Source: Chthoniobacterales bacterium
Lineage (GTDB): Bacteria; Verrucomicrobiota; Verrucomicrobiia; Chthoniobacterales; UBA10450
NCBI GenBank assembly: GCA_003244145.1
Contig: QHBM01000037.1
Span: 1 to 64,000 of the forward strand
Direction: 5' to 3'
DNA length: 64,000 bases
Both the position numbers and the translations under genes were made by a program. Below are positions 35,776 to 45,122 of the stretch, in pieces (the first letter of the stretch is position 1; every line of letters begins with the position of its first letter). The notes below the pieces were generated by a model. That model was not told the DNA's origin and searched no databases. It saw nothing but the letters and a program-made list of their open reading frames with translations.

Positions 35776-37581
35776 ATGCGCTTAATTAAATTCTCACTGA
35801 CCTCTGTCGCCCTCGCCTTCCTGCAATTGCCGAACGCCGCCTTCGCGGAAACGAAAGATGCCGGTCCCGCGAAAACGCTCAACGCCTTCTTTGAAGCGGA
35901 ATGGAATTACGAAATGGAACAAAGCCCGGCCCGCGCTTCTTCGATGGGAGATCGCCGGTGGAACGATCGCTGGGGCGATCAAAGCCTGGAAGCGATTCGC
36001 AAACGCCAGGAGCACGCGAAGGAAACGCTGGCCAACCTGGGCAAGTTCGATCGCGCGAAACTTCCGCCGGCCGATCAACTGAACTACGACCTCTTTAAGA
36101 AGGACCTCGAGACCGACATCGAAGGATTCAAATTTCAAAGCTACCTCATGCCGATCAATCAGCGCGGCGGCCTCCAGACGCTCGATGAACTCGGCGACCG
36201 GCTCCGGTTCGAAACGGTCAAGGATTTCGAAGACTGGATCGCACGCCTGCGTGCCTTCCCGGTTTTGATGGACCAGAACATCACGCTCATGCGCGAAGGC
36301 GCGCGCAGCCACGTCATGTGGCCCAAGATCGTGTTGAACCGCGTCCCGGCGCAGATCGACAAGCAGATCGTTTCCAAACCGGAGGAGAGTCCGTTCTACA
36401 AGCCGTTCAAGAAATTCCCCGACGCGATCGCCGCCGCGGATCGCGATCGTCTGACCAAAGCAGCCCAGGAAGCGATCGCCGCCGGCGTCCTTCCCTCATT
36501 TCAAAAACTAAAAAAATATTTCGTCGAGGAATATTTGCCAGCTGCGTTCGATGAAGTGGGCGTCTGGAAAATGCCGCAAGGCGCGGAGTATTACGCCTAC
36601 CTGGCGCGGCGGCATACCACCACGGCGATGACGCCGCAGCAGATCCACGAAAAAGGCTTGAGCGAAGTCGCCCGGATCAAAGCCGAGATGCAAACGATCA
36701 TGGACAAGCTTGGGTTCAAAGGAACGTTCGCGGAATTTTTCACCAAACTCAGGACCGATCCGCAATTCTACTACAAGACGCCGGAGGAATTGCTGGAGGC
36801 GTACCGTGCGTTGGCGAAACAGATCGACCCCAATCTCGTCAAAGTCTTCAAGACCTTGCCGCGTACTCCTTACGGCGTGACACCTATCCCCGATAAGATC
36901 GCGCCGGATACAACGACGGCTTACTACAATCAGCCCGCCGCCGATGGCTCGCGCGCCGGCACCTACTTCGTTAACCTTTACAAGCCGGAGACGCGCCCGA
37001 AATGGGAGATGATGGCGCTTTCGTTGCACGAATCCGTTCCGGGGCATCACCTCCAGATCGCCCTCGCGCAGGAGCTGGGGGACATCCCGAAATTTCGGCG
37101 CTACGGCGGCTACACGGCCTTTGTCGAAGGCTGGGGCCTTTACGCGGAATCGCTCGGGCAGGACATGGGACTCTACGACGATCCTTATGCGAAGTTCGGC
37201 CAGCTTACTTATGAGATGTGGCGCGCCGTCCGGCTCGTCGTCGATACGGGAATGCATCAGATGAAATGGGACCGGCAGCGCGCGATTGACTACTTCATGG
37301 AGAACGCGCCGAAATCGGAGAACGATATCGTAAACGAGATCGATCGTTATATCTCGATGCCTGGCCAGGCGCTGGCCTACAAGATCGGCGAACTAAAAAT
37401 TAAAGAGCTTCGCGATCGCGCGCGACGCGAAATCGGAGAAGGCTTCGATATCCGCGAGTTTCATGATGCCGTCCTTCTCTCCGGCGCGGTGCCGTTGGAT
37501 GTGCTGGAACGCAATATCGACGCGTGGATTGCGACGAAGAAAACGGCAACTCCTCAGAAGCCCGCCACCGGAAAACCCTGA
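35776..37581 (+). CDS. Exported DUF885 metallopeptidase-like protein
   Basis: A 601-aa protein of the DUF885 family. The signal peptide ends at NAAFA (about 24). The zinc motif H-E-x-V-P-G-H-H ([12 protein letters not shown]) is near residue 415, followed by [10 protein letters not shown], the typical second-ligand helix. Relatives are thought to be M3-like peptidases; direct biochemical data are few. It diverges from the M28 gene, so the two exported peptidases share an intergenic region of about 90 nt. Confidence 0.9.
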   Translation: MRLIKFSLTSVALAFLQLPNAAFAETKDAGPAKTLNAFFEAEWNYEMEQSPARASSMGDRRWNDRWGDQSLEAIRKRQEHAKETLANLGKFDRAKLPPADQLNYDLFKKDLETDIEGFKFQSYLMPINQRGGLQTLDELGDRLRFETVKDFEDWIARLRAFPVLMDQNITLMREGARSHVMWPKIVLNRVPAQIDKQIVSKPEESPFYKPFKKFPDAIAAADRDRLTKAAQEAIAAGVLPSFQKLKKYFVEEYLPAAFDEVGVWKMPQGAEYYAYLARRHTTTAMTPQQIHEKGLSEVARIKAEMQTIMDKLGFKGTFAEFFTKLRTDPQFYYKTPEELLEAYRALAKQIDPNLVKVFKTLPRTPYGVTPIPDKIAPDTTTAYYNQPAADGSRAGTYFVNLYKPETRPKWEMMALSLHESVPGHHLQIALAQELGDIPKFRRYGGYTAFVEGWGLYAESLGQDMGLYDDPYAKFGQLTYEMWRAVRLVVDTGMHQMKWDRQRAIDYFMENAPKSENDIVNEIDRYISMPGQALAYKIGELKIKELRDRARREIGEGFDIREFHDAVLLSGAVPLDVLERNIDAWIATKKTATPQKPATGKP

Positions 37582-37635
37582 CTTGCGATTTCGCTTCCAA
37601 CTTCTGATGGAATTCTCATAATCGAATAAGTGTAA

Positions 37636-39192
37636 ATGAGTGCGCTTCGCACACCCCCGGAAAACCTGCACGAGGAATCCATCGCGCGCGGCGCTACCTG
37701 TAGTCATGCCCGGAGACTGCGTTCGCAACCTAAAGGCCATTACTCGCGGCTTTTTCCCAAACCGGCAAGACCCATCGCCAGGGAAGAAGAAGCAAAACTG
37801 ATCCAGCTAGGAAATGCCATGCGATACAAGGTCGAGCGCGAAGGCACGCTGACGCCGCGGGTCGGCTACACCTACTTCGGTCAATTCCTTGGTCACGACC
37901 TAACCCATGACTCGACGCCGTTCGACGGCCCTTACCATGCCCCGGAACAAACGTCTAACTATCGCACGCCCTCTTTCGATCTCGACCATGTTTATGGAGG
38001 AGGTCCTGAAAAGTCGCCCTATCTTTACGAGGGCGAACCAGGAGTGGAGTTCTTCAAGATCGGCGCGACCATACCTACGGGTTATCTTCGCGATCTACCG
38101 ATCGCGCACGGCATGGTCTTGATCGGCGACCTGGAAGATAGACGCAACCTTGACAATCTAATCCTGAGGCAGCTCCACGTTCTCTTTTTAAAGTTTCACA
38201 ATGAAGCAATCAAACAGCTCGACTCCAACCCCGCCATCGCTGGCTTGGAAGAATTACGCTCCGGGACAGTGTTCGAAAGGGCCCACCGGTTGGTCCGCTG
38301 GCATTACCAATGGATCATTCGCCACGATTTTCTCCCGCGTATCCTGCATACGGATGTATGGAACTATCAGGAGCAAAGAGCTAACCGGCATCCCGACTCA
38401 GGTGAGAGTTACTCTATCCCGATTGAATTTTCGCTGGCAGCGTTCCGGTTCGGACACAGCATGGTACGCAATGCCTACCGTTTGAACTGCCGGCAAAAGC
38501 GGGTGGTGATCGATGAGCTAATGACTCTGGGACAACAGGCGACACCAATTCACGATGATTACCTGTTGGAATGGGGAACATTCTTCGATGGTCTGCCTAG
38601 TTCAGGACCGCAGGCCTCTGCTTCTTTTATCGACACATCGATAAGCCTGGCCATGCACGGCCTCTCGCCGGGGACCATTCGTCTGGCTAACGAGCTGGAA
38701 TCGACGCACCCATCTAACCTGCCCGTACGAACTCTTCTTCGCGGCGCCCGCGCCGGACTGCCTTCCGGCCAGGAGGTAGCCGAAGCGCTTCTGGCCCAGG
38801 GAAAAATCAAGCCGGAGGATCGCCTGACGATTTCACAGCTAACTGAAGATACCGCCGACCATTCGGGAAGCGTCTTGCGCGACATTGGTCTCCAGCAAGA
38901 CACACCTCTCTTCTATTACTTGCTGAAAGAAGCCGAGCTTAAGGCTGAAGGACTTTGCCTGGGTCCTATCGGCAGTCACATCGTTTCTGAGGCGATCCAA
39001 GGCGCTCTGGAGGCTGACCCGACAGGTTATATTGCCGCGGTCGGACGAAAATGGAAACTTCCGAACTGGCGCTTTCCCAGTGGTTCGATGCGGCCGATCA
39101 ATTCCTTGATCGGGATCGTTCAGTTAGTCGGGGACGACAAGCTCCTTCCGGAATGCGAAGCGCACTGGCGCCGGTTTCTGCTTCCCACCTAG
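37636..39192 (+). CDS. Animal-type haem peroxidase (An_peroxidase family)
   Basis: A 518-aa protein of the animal haem peroxidase superfamily. The distal His is in FGQFLGHDLTHD (H87), the catalytic Arg region in GDLEDRRNLDN (about 164-174), followed by LHVLFLKFHNEAI, and the proximal His is in FRFGHSMVRNAYRLN (H274). No signal peptide is evident, so it is probably cytoplasmic. Its stop lies 3 nt before the LanM-like gene, so the two are very likely one operon. Bacterial members oxidise varied substrates; here the neighbour suggests a peptide (inference). The base composition looks less GC-biased than the flanking genes. Confidence 0.9.
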   Translation: MSALRTPPENLHEESIARGATCSHARRLRSQPKGHYSRLFPKPARPIAREEEAKLIQLGNAMRYKVEREGTLTPRVGYTYFGQFLGHDLTHDSTPFDGPYHAPEQTSNYRTPSFDLDHVYGGGPEKSPYLYEGEPGVEFFKIGATIPTGYLRDLPIAHGMVLIGDLEDRRNLDNLILRQLHVLFLKFHNEAIKQLDSNPAIAGLEELRSGTVFERAHRLVRWHYQWIIRHDFLPRILHTDVWNYQEQRANRHPDSGESYSIPIEFSLAAFRFGHSMVRNAYRLNCRQKRVVIDELMTLGQQATPIHDDYLLEWGTFFDGLPSSGPQASASFIDTSISLAMHGLSPGTIRLANELESTHPSNLPVRTLLRGARAGLPSGQEVAEALLAQGKIKPEDRLTISQLTEDTADHSGSVLRDIGLQQDTPLFYYLLKEAELKAEGLCLGPIGSHIVSEAIQGALEADPTGYIAAVGRKWKLPNWRFPSGSMRPINSLIGIVQLVGDDKLLPECEAHWRRFLLPT

Positions 39193-39195
39193 GAA

Positions 39196-40659
39196 ATGGT
39201 AGTGGAACGCGACGAACCTTCTGCGGTTGATCTGCGGAAAATGTTGCGTGGCTTGGAAGAACTGGCGTTCCGGCCGGGGCGCGCTACTTCGCTGGTGAAG
39301 CTATGCGAAGCCGGCGCTCTCTACGGGATGCGTGAATTGGGGGAAGCCACAAAGCCTCTCCTGACAGCTCTCGCTTCAAAAGCCAAAGCTAGTCTAAGAG
39401 GTGACCTTCAGCGCCGTCTCGAACGAGTAACACGGTCCTGCCTGGAGCTGGAGCGCAAAAGCTTTGATCTGGTCATGCGTTCGATCGATCCTTTAACGGC
39501 CCGGACCGACCCGGCGTTACGCGAAGAGATGTTTCTGGGTCAGAAGCCCTGTGACCGCCTACTTTCCCTTTTTAAAAACTTCCCGGTCCTGCCTAATCTC
39601 TGGTCCCGCTCGATTTCCCAGTGGCGTGAGCATGTCGTAGAAGTGCTTTCGAGGATTGCAAAAGATCGAACCGCTCTATCTCGTGCCTTCTTTAGCGGCA
39701 AGGCGCTGGGAGCGTTGAGTGACTTTCGGTGTGGCCTATCGGATCCTCACCATCGTGGCCGCACCGTCACACTGCTGCAATTTCGTGTGGGCGCGGTCAT
39801 TTATAAACCGCGGAGCGGAGACGGCGAACGGGAGTGGCACTCGCTCCTGGATTGGATCAATGCGCAATCGTTCCGGCCAAAGCTAAGAGCTGGGCGCGTT
39901 CTAAGGCGAAAAGGGTATTGTTGGATGGAGTATATTGCCGTCGCCCCATGTAAAGACAACCTTGCGGCGCGGCGCTTTTATAAACGCATGGGTGGCACCA
40001 TGGCCGCGGCCTACCTGCTCAAGGCCGTCGATTGCCATCGTGATAACCTCATCGCCGCGGGCGAGCACCCCGTTCTGGTAGACGCGGATGCCTTGTGGCA
40101 TGTCTTCCCGTTGACCGGAACTCAAACACCGCTCGAGCTCTTATGTAGCACCGGTTTCTTTCCCGGCCTAAACCGGCGAAGCTTACAATCCCGAAGCAGT
40201 ATCCTGGGCGGAACCAACAAGGGCGCACATGTCGCGCGAATCGGGAACAAGCCGCTCCGCGCCATCCAATATGAGCGCGAGATCCTGCGCGGCTTTCGCA
40301 GAGCCTGGCGCTGCCTGGTGGGAACAAAGGACCGGCGCAGGAACTTCGGCCGACGGCTCCGCCGCATTCGGTCGCGGCAACGGCGCTGTATTTATTGGCC
40401 TACCGAGAAATACGCCACGATCCTGCGTGCCTCGATTCAACCGGCTGCTCTCCGATCTGAAATCGAGCGGAGGCAACTTGTCGCCCGCCTATGCAAGCGC
40501 ACGACGGTGCCCGCAATCGTGGTTCAAGCGGGGGTCGAGGCCTTAATGCGACTGGACATCCCTTATCTTATTGGAGGGCGTGGAGACCCGGTGTCCCCCG
40601 ACATCGGCTCCCTGCCTCCGCCTGTTCTGCAAGCGTTACAGTTCCTGCGCTCGAACTAA
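39196..40659 (+). CDS. Stand-alone LanM-type (DUF4135) lanthipeptide dehydratase domain
   Basis: A 487-aa protein matching the N-terminal dehydratase half of class II lanthipeptide synthetases. Visible motifs: DPHHRGRTVTLLQF (183-196), YKPRS with K204, GYCWMEYIAVAPC (240-252), the catalytic VDCHRDNLIAAGEHPVL (D279, H281, N284), VDADAL with D296, ILRGFRRAWRCL (363-374), PTEKYATILRASIQP (402-416) and the closing RLDIPYLIGG. The protein ends there: the ~400-residue LanC cyclase is missing. The Arg usual in R-P-T-x-x-Y is Trp401. Family role: phosphorylate Ser/Thr and eliminate to dehydro residues. Coupled to the peroxidase gene. Confidence 0.85.
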   Translation: MVVERDEPSAVDLRKMLRGLEELAFRPGRATSLVKLCEAGALYGMRELGEATKPLLTALASKAKASLRGDLQRRLERVTRSCLELERKSFDLVMRSIDPLTARTDPALREEMFLGQKPCDRLLSLFKNFPVLPNLWSRSISQWREHVVEVLSRIAKDRTALSRAFFSGKALGALSDFRCGLSDPHHRGRTVTLLQFRVGAVIYKPRSGDGEREWHSLLDWINAQSFRPKLRAGRVLRRKGYCWMEYIAVAPCKDNLAARRFYKRMGGTMAAAYLLKAVDCHRDNLIAAGEHPVLVDADALWHVFPLTGTQTPLELLCSTGFFPGLNRRSLQSRSSILGGTNKGAHVARIGNKPLRAIQYEREILRGFRRAWRCLVGTKDRRRNFGRRLRRIRSRQRRCIYWPTEKYATILRASIQPAALRSEIERRQLVARLCKRTTVPAIVVQAGVEALMRLDIPYLIGGRGDPVSPDIGSLPPPVLQALQFLRSN

Positions 40660-40668
40660 GAGTGCCTT

Positions 40669-40986
40669 CTAGGTCCGCCAGGGGCGATAGGTGCAGGTCG
40701 TGTAGTCCTCGGCGTTGCGCACTTCCGCCGTCCCATTCTCCGGTGGGATCAGATCGGGAATCGCCAGAACAAGAGTCTTGAGCCGTTCTTCGGGGGTAAG
40801 GAACTGGACTCGAAAATCCGGGGCAAATTCGATGTCTCCCACCTCACTCACCGCTTTCTTGGCCGACTCCGCGGACTGAAGGCAGCGCTCGCGGAACTTG
40901 GCGTCCGACCCCGCGCGCGTCAGCACGGAAGTTAGACGATCCAGTTTTTCGTTGTTAGTCAATGCATCCCAATTCTTGGCATCCAT
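40669..40986 (-). CDS. Candidate NHLP-leader RiPP precursor peptide
   Basis: A 105-aa peptide. Residues about 20-80 resemble the nitrile-hydratase-like leader (NHLP) of RiPP precursors: SDAKFRERCLQS (27-38), an AVSEVG step, FAPDFRVQFL, then a strand LKTLVLAIP before a Pro-Pro. The last 25 residues form a putative core, NGTAEVRNAEDY then TTCTYRPWRT, with Thr96, Thr97, Cys98, Thr99 and Tyr100. No Gly-Gly cleavage site is present. An AGGA ribosome site precedes the ATG. It follows the kinase-TPR gene by 28 nt and is convergent (9 nt) with the LanM-like gene. A nitrile-hydratase-related small protein is the alternative. Confidence 0.7.
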   Translation of the reverse strand: MDAKNWDALTNNEKLDRLTSVLTRAGSDAKFRERCLQSAESAKKAVSEVGDIEFAPDFRVQFLTPEERLKTLVLAIPDLIPPENGTAEVRNAEDYTTCTYRPWRT

Positions 40987-41014
40987 TTGTTTATTTCCTC
41001 ATCTTTCTTAGTTG

Positions 41015-43747
41015 TTACTTCTTAGCGGTTGACCGCATTTCCGCCACCCTGGCGGATATCTCACTCACAAAAATTTGCAGTGCTGGATTCGTCCGAAGAG
41101 AATCAAACCGCGGATCCAAGCTTAGAGACCGATAATCCATCCATCCTAACGCGGCAGCCTGGCGCAGATGCTGGAGAGAAGCTTCGTGCAGACCCAGCGA
41201 AGCTTCGACGGCGGCCAGGCGGTAAGGCGCCTCGGGATTGCGGGGACGGCGATTCAGGGCAGCGGTCTCCTTCGCCAAAGAGTCCTGCAAAAGTTTGGTC
41301 GCCGCCTCATTGTCCCCGAGAGTTTGCCTGATTCGACCTAGCGCGGATTGATAGGTGATAGTCCCATAAAAAGAGCCGCCTCCGTCGGCGTCGCTACTTC
41401 CGAGTTTGCGGTAAAGCTCCTCGGCTGCAGCGAAGTTTCTCGCGAAGAACTCGATTTGCGCGGCGATCTGAGCCATCTCCCCTAGCTCGTTTCCATTGCC
41501 GAGATGGCTTCGACAGATTTCGCGGGCTGCCTCAAAGTTACCCTGCAGAAGGCAAATGTGACATTTCCCGATGACACCTTGGGAAGAACCGGGCCGTAAC
41601 TCTATGGCACGATCATAGGCCCGAATCGCCTGCTCATCGTCGCTCAGTTTGCTCCAGCTATCTCCGATCAGCGCATCGACATCGCCTGGAGTATCCTGTA
41701 ATCCCGAGCTAAGTCGGTACCACTTCAGAGCTTGATCAGGCCGCCCCAACATGTCGAGGGTCATGCCGACAAAAGCAGCGACTTTATCCTCGACTCCTCC
41801 CATCTCGATCGTACCGATCTGTTCTTCGAGTGCTTCCTGGAATTTTTCCTCTTGAAACAAAACCCCCGCCAAAGCCCGATGGGCTTCAACAGAGTTTGGT
41901 GAGAGTTGGAGCGCTATCTGCGCCTCGACTTTCCCGAGTTCCAGAAATGTTAGATCGGCCACAAAGTGCGTGCGGGAAATCGCGGCAATCGCAAGATAGG
42001 AATGAGCAACAGACGAGTTAGGTTCGGCCGCAATAGCTTTCTTGAATAACTCAATGGCAAGGTCAAGATCCGCCACAGTATAATGGAACACTAAGTCCCG
42101 GCCGGCTCTTATCGCTTCGCTGCCAACCTCATTGCGCCACACTGGGTCGATTTCGGTTCGCCTTAAACCCGACCAGTCGTTGGCACTTAGAATCTCGTAT
42201 ACTCTCTTACTCAGATCCTTGGTCTCACTGGACAACTGAGCTTTCCCGGCGCTCTCTTCCCATTGTTTCGCGAAGAGGGGATCGCTGGTCGCACTATCTA
42301 ACATTTGGAGTGAGATGCGCGTCCTGCCTTGAATGTGACGCACCGTGCCTGTGAGAACCGTACGAGCCCTGGCTTCCAGTCCAGCTCGGCGGATATCTGC
42401 CGCCTGACCCCATCCAGGCGCCGATCCCACCGTAATACGAGCAGGGCCGAACGCGTCGAGTTGTCCTTGCAAAGTCGTGGCGAGCGACTGCGCCAGGATG
42501 GGGTCTGGCGTAACGTTATCGAGGTCGAGGAAGGGCAGGACCACCACCGAACGCTGAGCTAGCACGCTCTCTTTCATTGCAGATTGGATTCGTTGCGCGC
42601 GAATCTGCCAGGCGATCGATCCTATCCCGACGAGGCAGAACACCGCCAGCAATGCAGCCAGTCTGCGGTTGTGGCGGACCCAGCGCCGGGTATGAAGCCA
42701 TAGCTGCCTCCGGCGCACAGCAATCGGACGATCTTCCAGCCACCGTTGCAAGTCGTCGGCCAGATCCACCGCGGATTGGTAACGGTCCTCCGGTTCACGT
42801 TCGAGGCAGCGAGCGCAAATTGTTTCCAGATCGCGATCCAGGTACTGGGCGAGGGTGCGTAGCTTCGGCGCGGGTTTCTCGGCCGATTGTTTCATGACCG
42901 CAAACGCGTTGTCGCCCACAAACGGCGGACGGCCGGTCAGCAGTTCAAACAGGAGCGCTCCGAGACTGTAGAGATCAGCCGCCGCGGTAAGATTCGCGGC
43001 CGGGCCATCGGCCTGTTCCGGCGCAATGTATCCTGGCGTTCCGAAACTGGCGAGCGATCGGGTGAGATAGCTCGAATTAGCCTCACACCTGGCCAAACCA
43101 AAGTCACTCACCAGCGGTTCGCGGCGGGAATCCAAAAGGATATTCCCTGGTTTCAGATCGCGATGGAGCACACCTTGCTCGTGCGCGTACTGAACGGCGC
43201 GCGTCACTTTCAACATCAGCTCGACGCTTGCACCCGGGTGCTGGAGCAATGGCTCCCGCGCTCGCAACAGACTGCCTTCTGCCGCGTACTTCATCGTGTA
43301 ATAAGGGAACCCGTCGGCCGTCTCCCCGACCTGGTAGATCGGGACGATGTTGGGATGATCCAAGCGCGCCGCGGTCTCCGCTTCGCGCCGGAAACGCGCC
43401 AGCGCCTGATCCGAATCGCCCTGATAAGCGAGGACGCATTTGAGCGCGACGATGCGTTCGGAATGCGGCTCCCGCGCCTGATAGACCACGCCCATGCCGC
43501 CGCGCGCAATTTCATTTAGGATCTCGTGGTCGGCGACGTGCCAGTCACCGTAGCGCGACTTCACCGCAGCCAGCGCTTCCTTGAACGCTTCTTTGCCGGG
43601 CACTTCTTCCTCGTTACCCAGAGCGCCGCGCAAGAGACAGTTCAAACAAAGGCCGTTGGTCAGGCGCGAGACCGAGTGGCATTCCGTGCAGGCCTCGGGT
43701 TCGGCGAGGATCGCGGCGCCGGAATCCGACGGAGGGCCGAGATTCAT
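41015..43747 (-). CDS. Membrane Ser/Thr protein kinase with TPR domain
   Basis: A 910-aa protein. N-terminal cysteines (CTEC...CLNC, 20-37) may bind zinc. The Hanks-type kinase domain (about 73-340) has the P-loop IARGGMGVVY, K103, HRDLKPGN (195-202), DFG (215-217) and APEQ (242-245). One transmembrane helix lies at 362-380. A FlgO/TolB-like VVVLPFLD module follows (from 400), then about ten TPR helices to the end. It starts 6 nt after the ECF sigma gene. In related phyla such kinases partner with ECF sigma factors in place of anti-sigma factors. Confidence 0.92.
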   Translation of the reverse strand: MNLGPPSDSGAAILAEPEACTECHSVSRLTNGLCLNCLLRGALGNEEEVPGKEAFKEALAAVKSRYGDWHVADHEILNEIARGGMGVVYQAREPHSERIVALKCVLAYQGDSDQALARFRREAETAARLDHPNIVPIYQVGETADGFPYYTMKYAAEGSLLRAREPLLQHPGASVELMLKVTRAVQYAHEQGVLHRDLKPGNILLDSRREPLVSDFGLARCEANSSYLTRSLASFGTPGYIAPEQADGPAANLTAAADLYSLGALLFELLTGRPPFVGDNAFAVMKQSAEKPAPKLRTLAQYLDRDLETICARCLEREPEDRYQSAVDLADDLQRWLEDRPIAVRRRQLWLHTRRWVRHNRRLAALLAVFCLVGIGSIAWQIRAQRIQSAMKESVLAQRSVVVLPFLDLDNVTPDPILAQSLATTLQGQLDAFGPARITVGSAPGWGQAADIRRAGLEARARTVLTGTVRHIQGRTRISLQMLDSATSDPLFAKQWEESAGKAQLSSETKDLSKRVYEILSANDWSGLRRTEIDPVWRNEVGSEAIRAGRDLVFHYTVADLDLAIELFKKAIAAEPNSSVAHSYLAIAAISRTHFVADLTFLELGKVEAQIALQLSPNSVEAHRALAGVLFQEEKFQEALEEQIGTIEMGGVEDKVAAFVGMTLDMLGRPDQALKWYRLSSGLQDTPGDVDALIGDSWSKLSDDEQAIRAYDRAIELRPGSSQGVIGKCHICLLQGNFEAAREICRSHLGNGNELGEMAQIAAQIEFFARNFAAAEELYRKLGSSDADGGGSFYGTITYQSALGRIRQTLGDNEAATKLLQDSLAKETAALNRRPRNPEAPYRLAAVEASLGLHEASLQHLRQAAALGWMDYRSLSLDPRFDSLRTNPALQIFVSEISARVAEMRSTAKK

Positions 43748-43753
43748 GGCAGG

Positions 43754-44524
43754 TTAGCCGTTTTCAGCGGAAAGCGTGGCGCACAGGTAACGGATCTCGT
43801 CATCCACGTTCGCCTCATCCTCGACGGTTTTGGCAACTTCCTCGCGCAGAAGCGAGCGATAACGCTTGCGGAAATGGTGGAGCAAACTTTTCACCGATGC
43901 CTCGGGCACTCCCAGCGCATAGGAAAGCCCCTGATAACAAATCTCGGTGCGGTCGGAGTTGAGGTAGTTTTGCAAAACCTCAAACACACGCCGGCGCCCT
44001 TTGCTTTCGCACTCCATACGCAGCCGGCGCAGAGCTTCCTCCGCGATCGTCGCCGCCCAGCCCACGTCGAACAACGCTTCGGGCGCCGAGGATTCCAGCG
44101 CGGCCATCGGAATCGAGATTTGGGAAGGAGTGTCTGCCTTCCATCTCTCCCACGAGACGAATTGCACGCCGCCTCCGCGCTTGTGCCTCCGCTGCTTGGC
44201 TGCCGCATCGATCAGAAAATTCTTCAATGTCGTCAGCAGCAAGGAGCGGAAACGCCCCCTTCGCGGATCCGCTGTAGACAAAAAATTGCCGTTCAAAATC
44301 GTGAGAAAAAAATCCTGGGTCAGGTCCTGCGCGTCCGGCGCTGAATATCCCCGTCGACAAATAAAGAAAAAAATGGGCCGCCAATAGATTTGGCAGAGCT
44401 GCCCTAGGGCCGTGTCTACGCCGCTGGGAAGTCCGTCGAGATTCCGGTTCCAGATAAGGCTCCAGCGGGTGGTGACGAAGTGCGTCAACGCACCTCGAGC
44501 TTCATCTTCGCAACCGGCTTTCAC
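43754..44524 (-). CDS. ECF-type RNA polymerase sigma factor linked to a kinase
   Basis: A 256-aa sigma factor. Region 2: FVTTRWSLIW (16-25), LCQIYWRPIFFFICRRG and DAQDLTQDFFLTIL, then FRSLLLTTLKNFLIDAAAKQ. Region 4 near 205-235: GLSYALGVPEASVKSLLHHF. The N-terminal F-x-x-T-R-W start is typical of Verrucomicrobia/Planctomycetes ECFs encoded beside Ser/Thr kinases. GTG start at 44524, within a 6-bp hairpin (CACGCT...AGCGTG). It is first of the sigma-kinase-precursor unit, which it may autoregulate (inference). Confidence 0.9.
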   Translation of the reverse strand: MKAGCEDEARGALTHFVTTRWSLIWNRNLDGLPSGVDTALGQLCQIYWRPIFFFICRRGYSAPDAQDLTQDFFLTILNGNFLSTADPRRGRFRSLLLTTLKNFLIDAAAKQRRHKRGGGVQFVSWERWKADTPSQISIPMAALESSAPEALFDVGWAATIAEEALRRLRMECESKGRRRVFEVLQNYLNSDRTEICYQGLSYALGVPEASVKSLLHHFRKRYRSLLREEVAKTVEDEANVDDEIRYLCATLSAENG

Positions 44525-44612
44525 GCTTTAAGCGTGCTTGGATTGGATTTTTCAAACAAGCACAAAATGCAGATTGGAGAAACCGCCCCGGGGTTTAACG
44601 AGCGCGAATGGC

Positions 44613-45122
44613 TCAATCCGGCTGGAAAATATCGCGGGCGATTTCCAAGCGCTTTGCCTCGACCTGGTCGCGTTGTGCCTCCGCCCTTTTCTCAAGTTCG
44701 GAATAGTCGAGGCGACCGAGCTGCGGCATCGTCGCTGACGCCGCCGCGAGAGCGCGCCAGAGCGATTGTTTGCCGGTGATACCGAGAACGAGACTTTCCA
44801 GCGCCAGAAATAAACCCATCTCGCCCGCGCGTGAGTCGCTCAGCGAAATTTTTGCGCGAGAAAATTTCTCCACAACCCAGGCGCCCGCTTTCCGCACGGC
44901 GCTTTCTTCTTCGCCCAGCTCCCGAATCAGCTCCTGCAATTTCTCCTGGTCCCGCTGGATATCACCGCGCAGGTCCCGGAAGAACCGCTCGAGAGGTTTC
45001 CCCTCATAAGTTTCGATCAGGCGATCGAGCAATTCCAGAGCGCCCACCGACCCCGCGAGGTGATCGTTCAAATAGCTGGAGAGATCGTCGCTTTTGGAGA
45101 CGGCAGAGTCACTCACTCTCAT
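44613..45122 (-). CDS. Helical-bundle hypothetical protein (DUF892/ferritin-like pattern)
   Basis: A 169-aa all-helical, highly charged protein. Helices: SYLNDHLAGSVGALELLDRL (about 15-34), ERFFRDLRGDIQRDQEKLQELI, then FLALESLVLGITGKQSLWRAL and a Glu/Arg-rich last helix (LEKRAEAQRDQVEAKRLE). The layout resembles ferritin-like stress proteins, but the canonical E-x-x-H iron ligands are not evident. The start at 45122 (MRVSDSAV) is preferred over an upstream Met. No clear function. Confidence 0.7.
   Translation of the reverse strand: MRVSDSAVSKSDDLSSYLNDHLAGSVGALELLDRLIETYEGKPLERFFRDLRGDIQRDQEKLQELIRELGEEESAVRKAGAWVVEKFSRAKISLSDSRAGEMGLFLALESLVLGITGKQSLWRALAAASATMPQLGRLDYSELEKRAEAQRDQVEAKRLEIARDIFQPD

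Noticed and set aside
37636-39192. Peroxidase as a secreted defence enzyme
   Set aside because: No signal peptide is evident, and its tight coupling to the LanM-like gene favours a cytoplasmic role. I do not claim a substrate.
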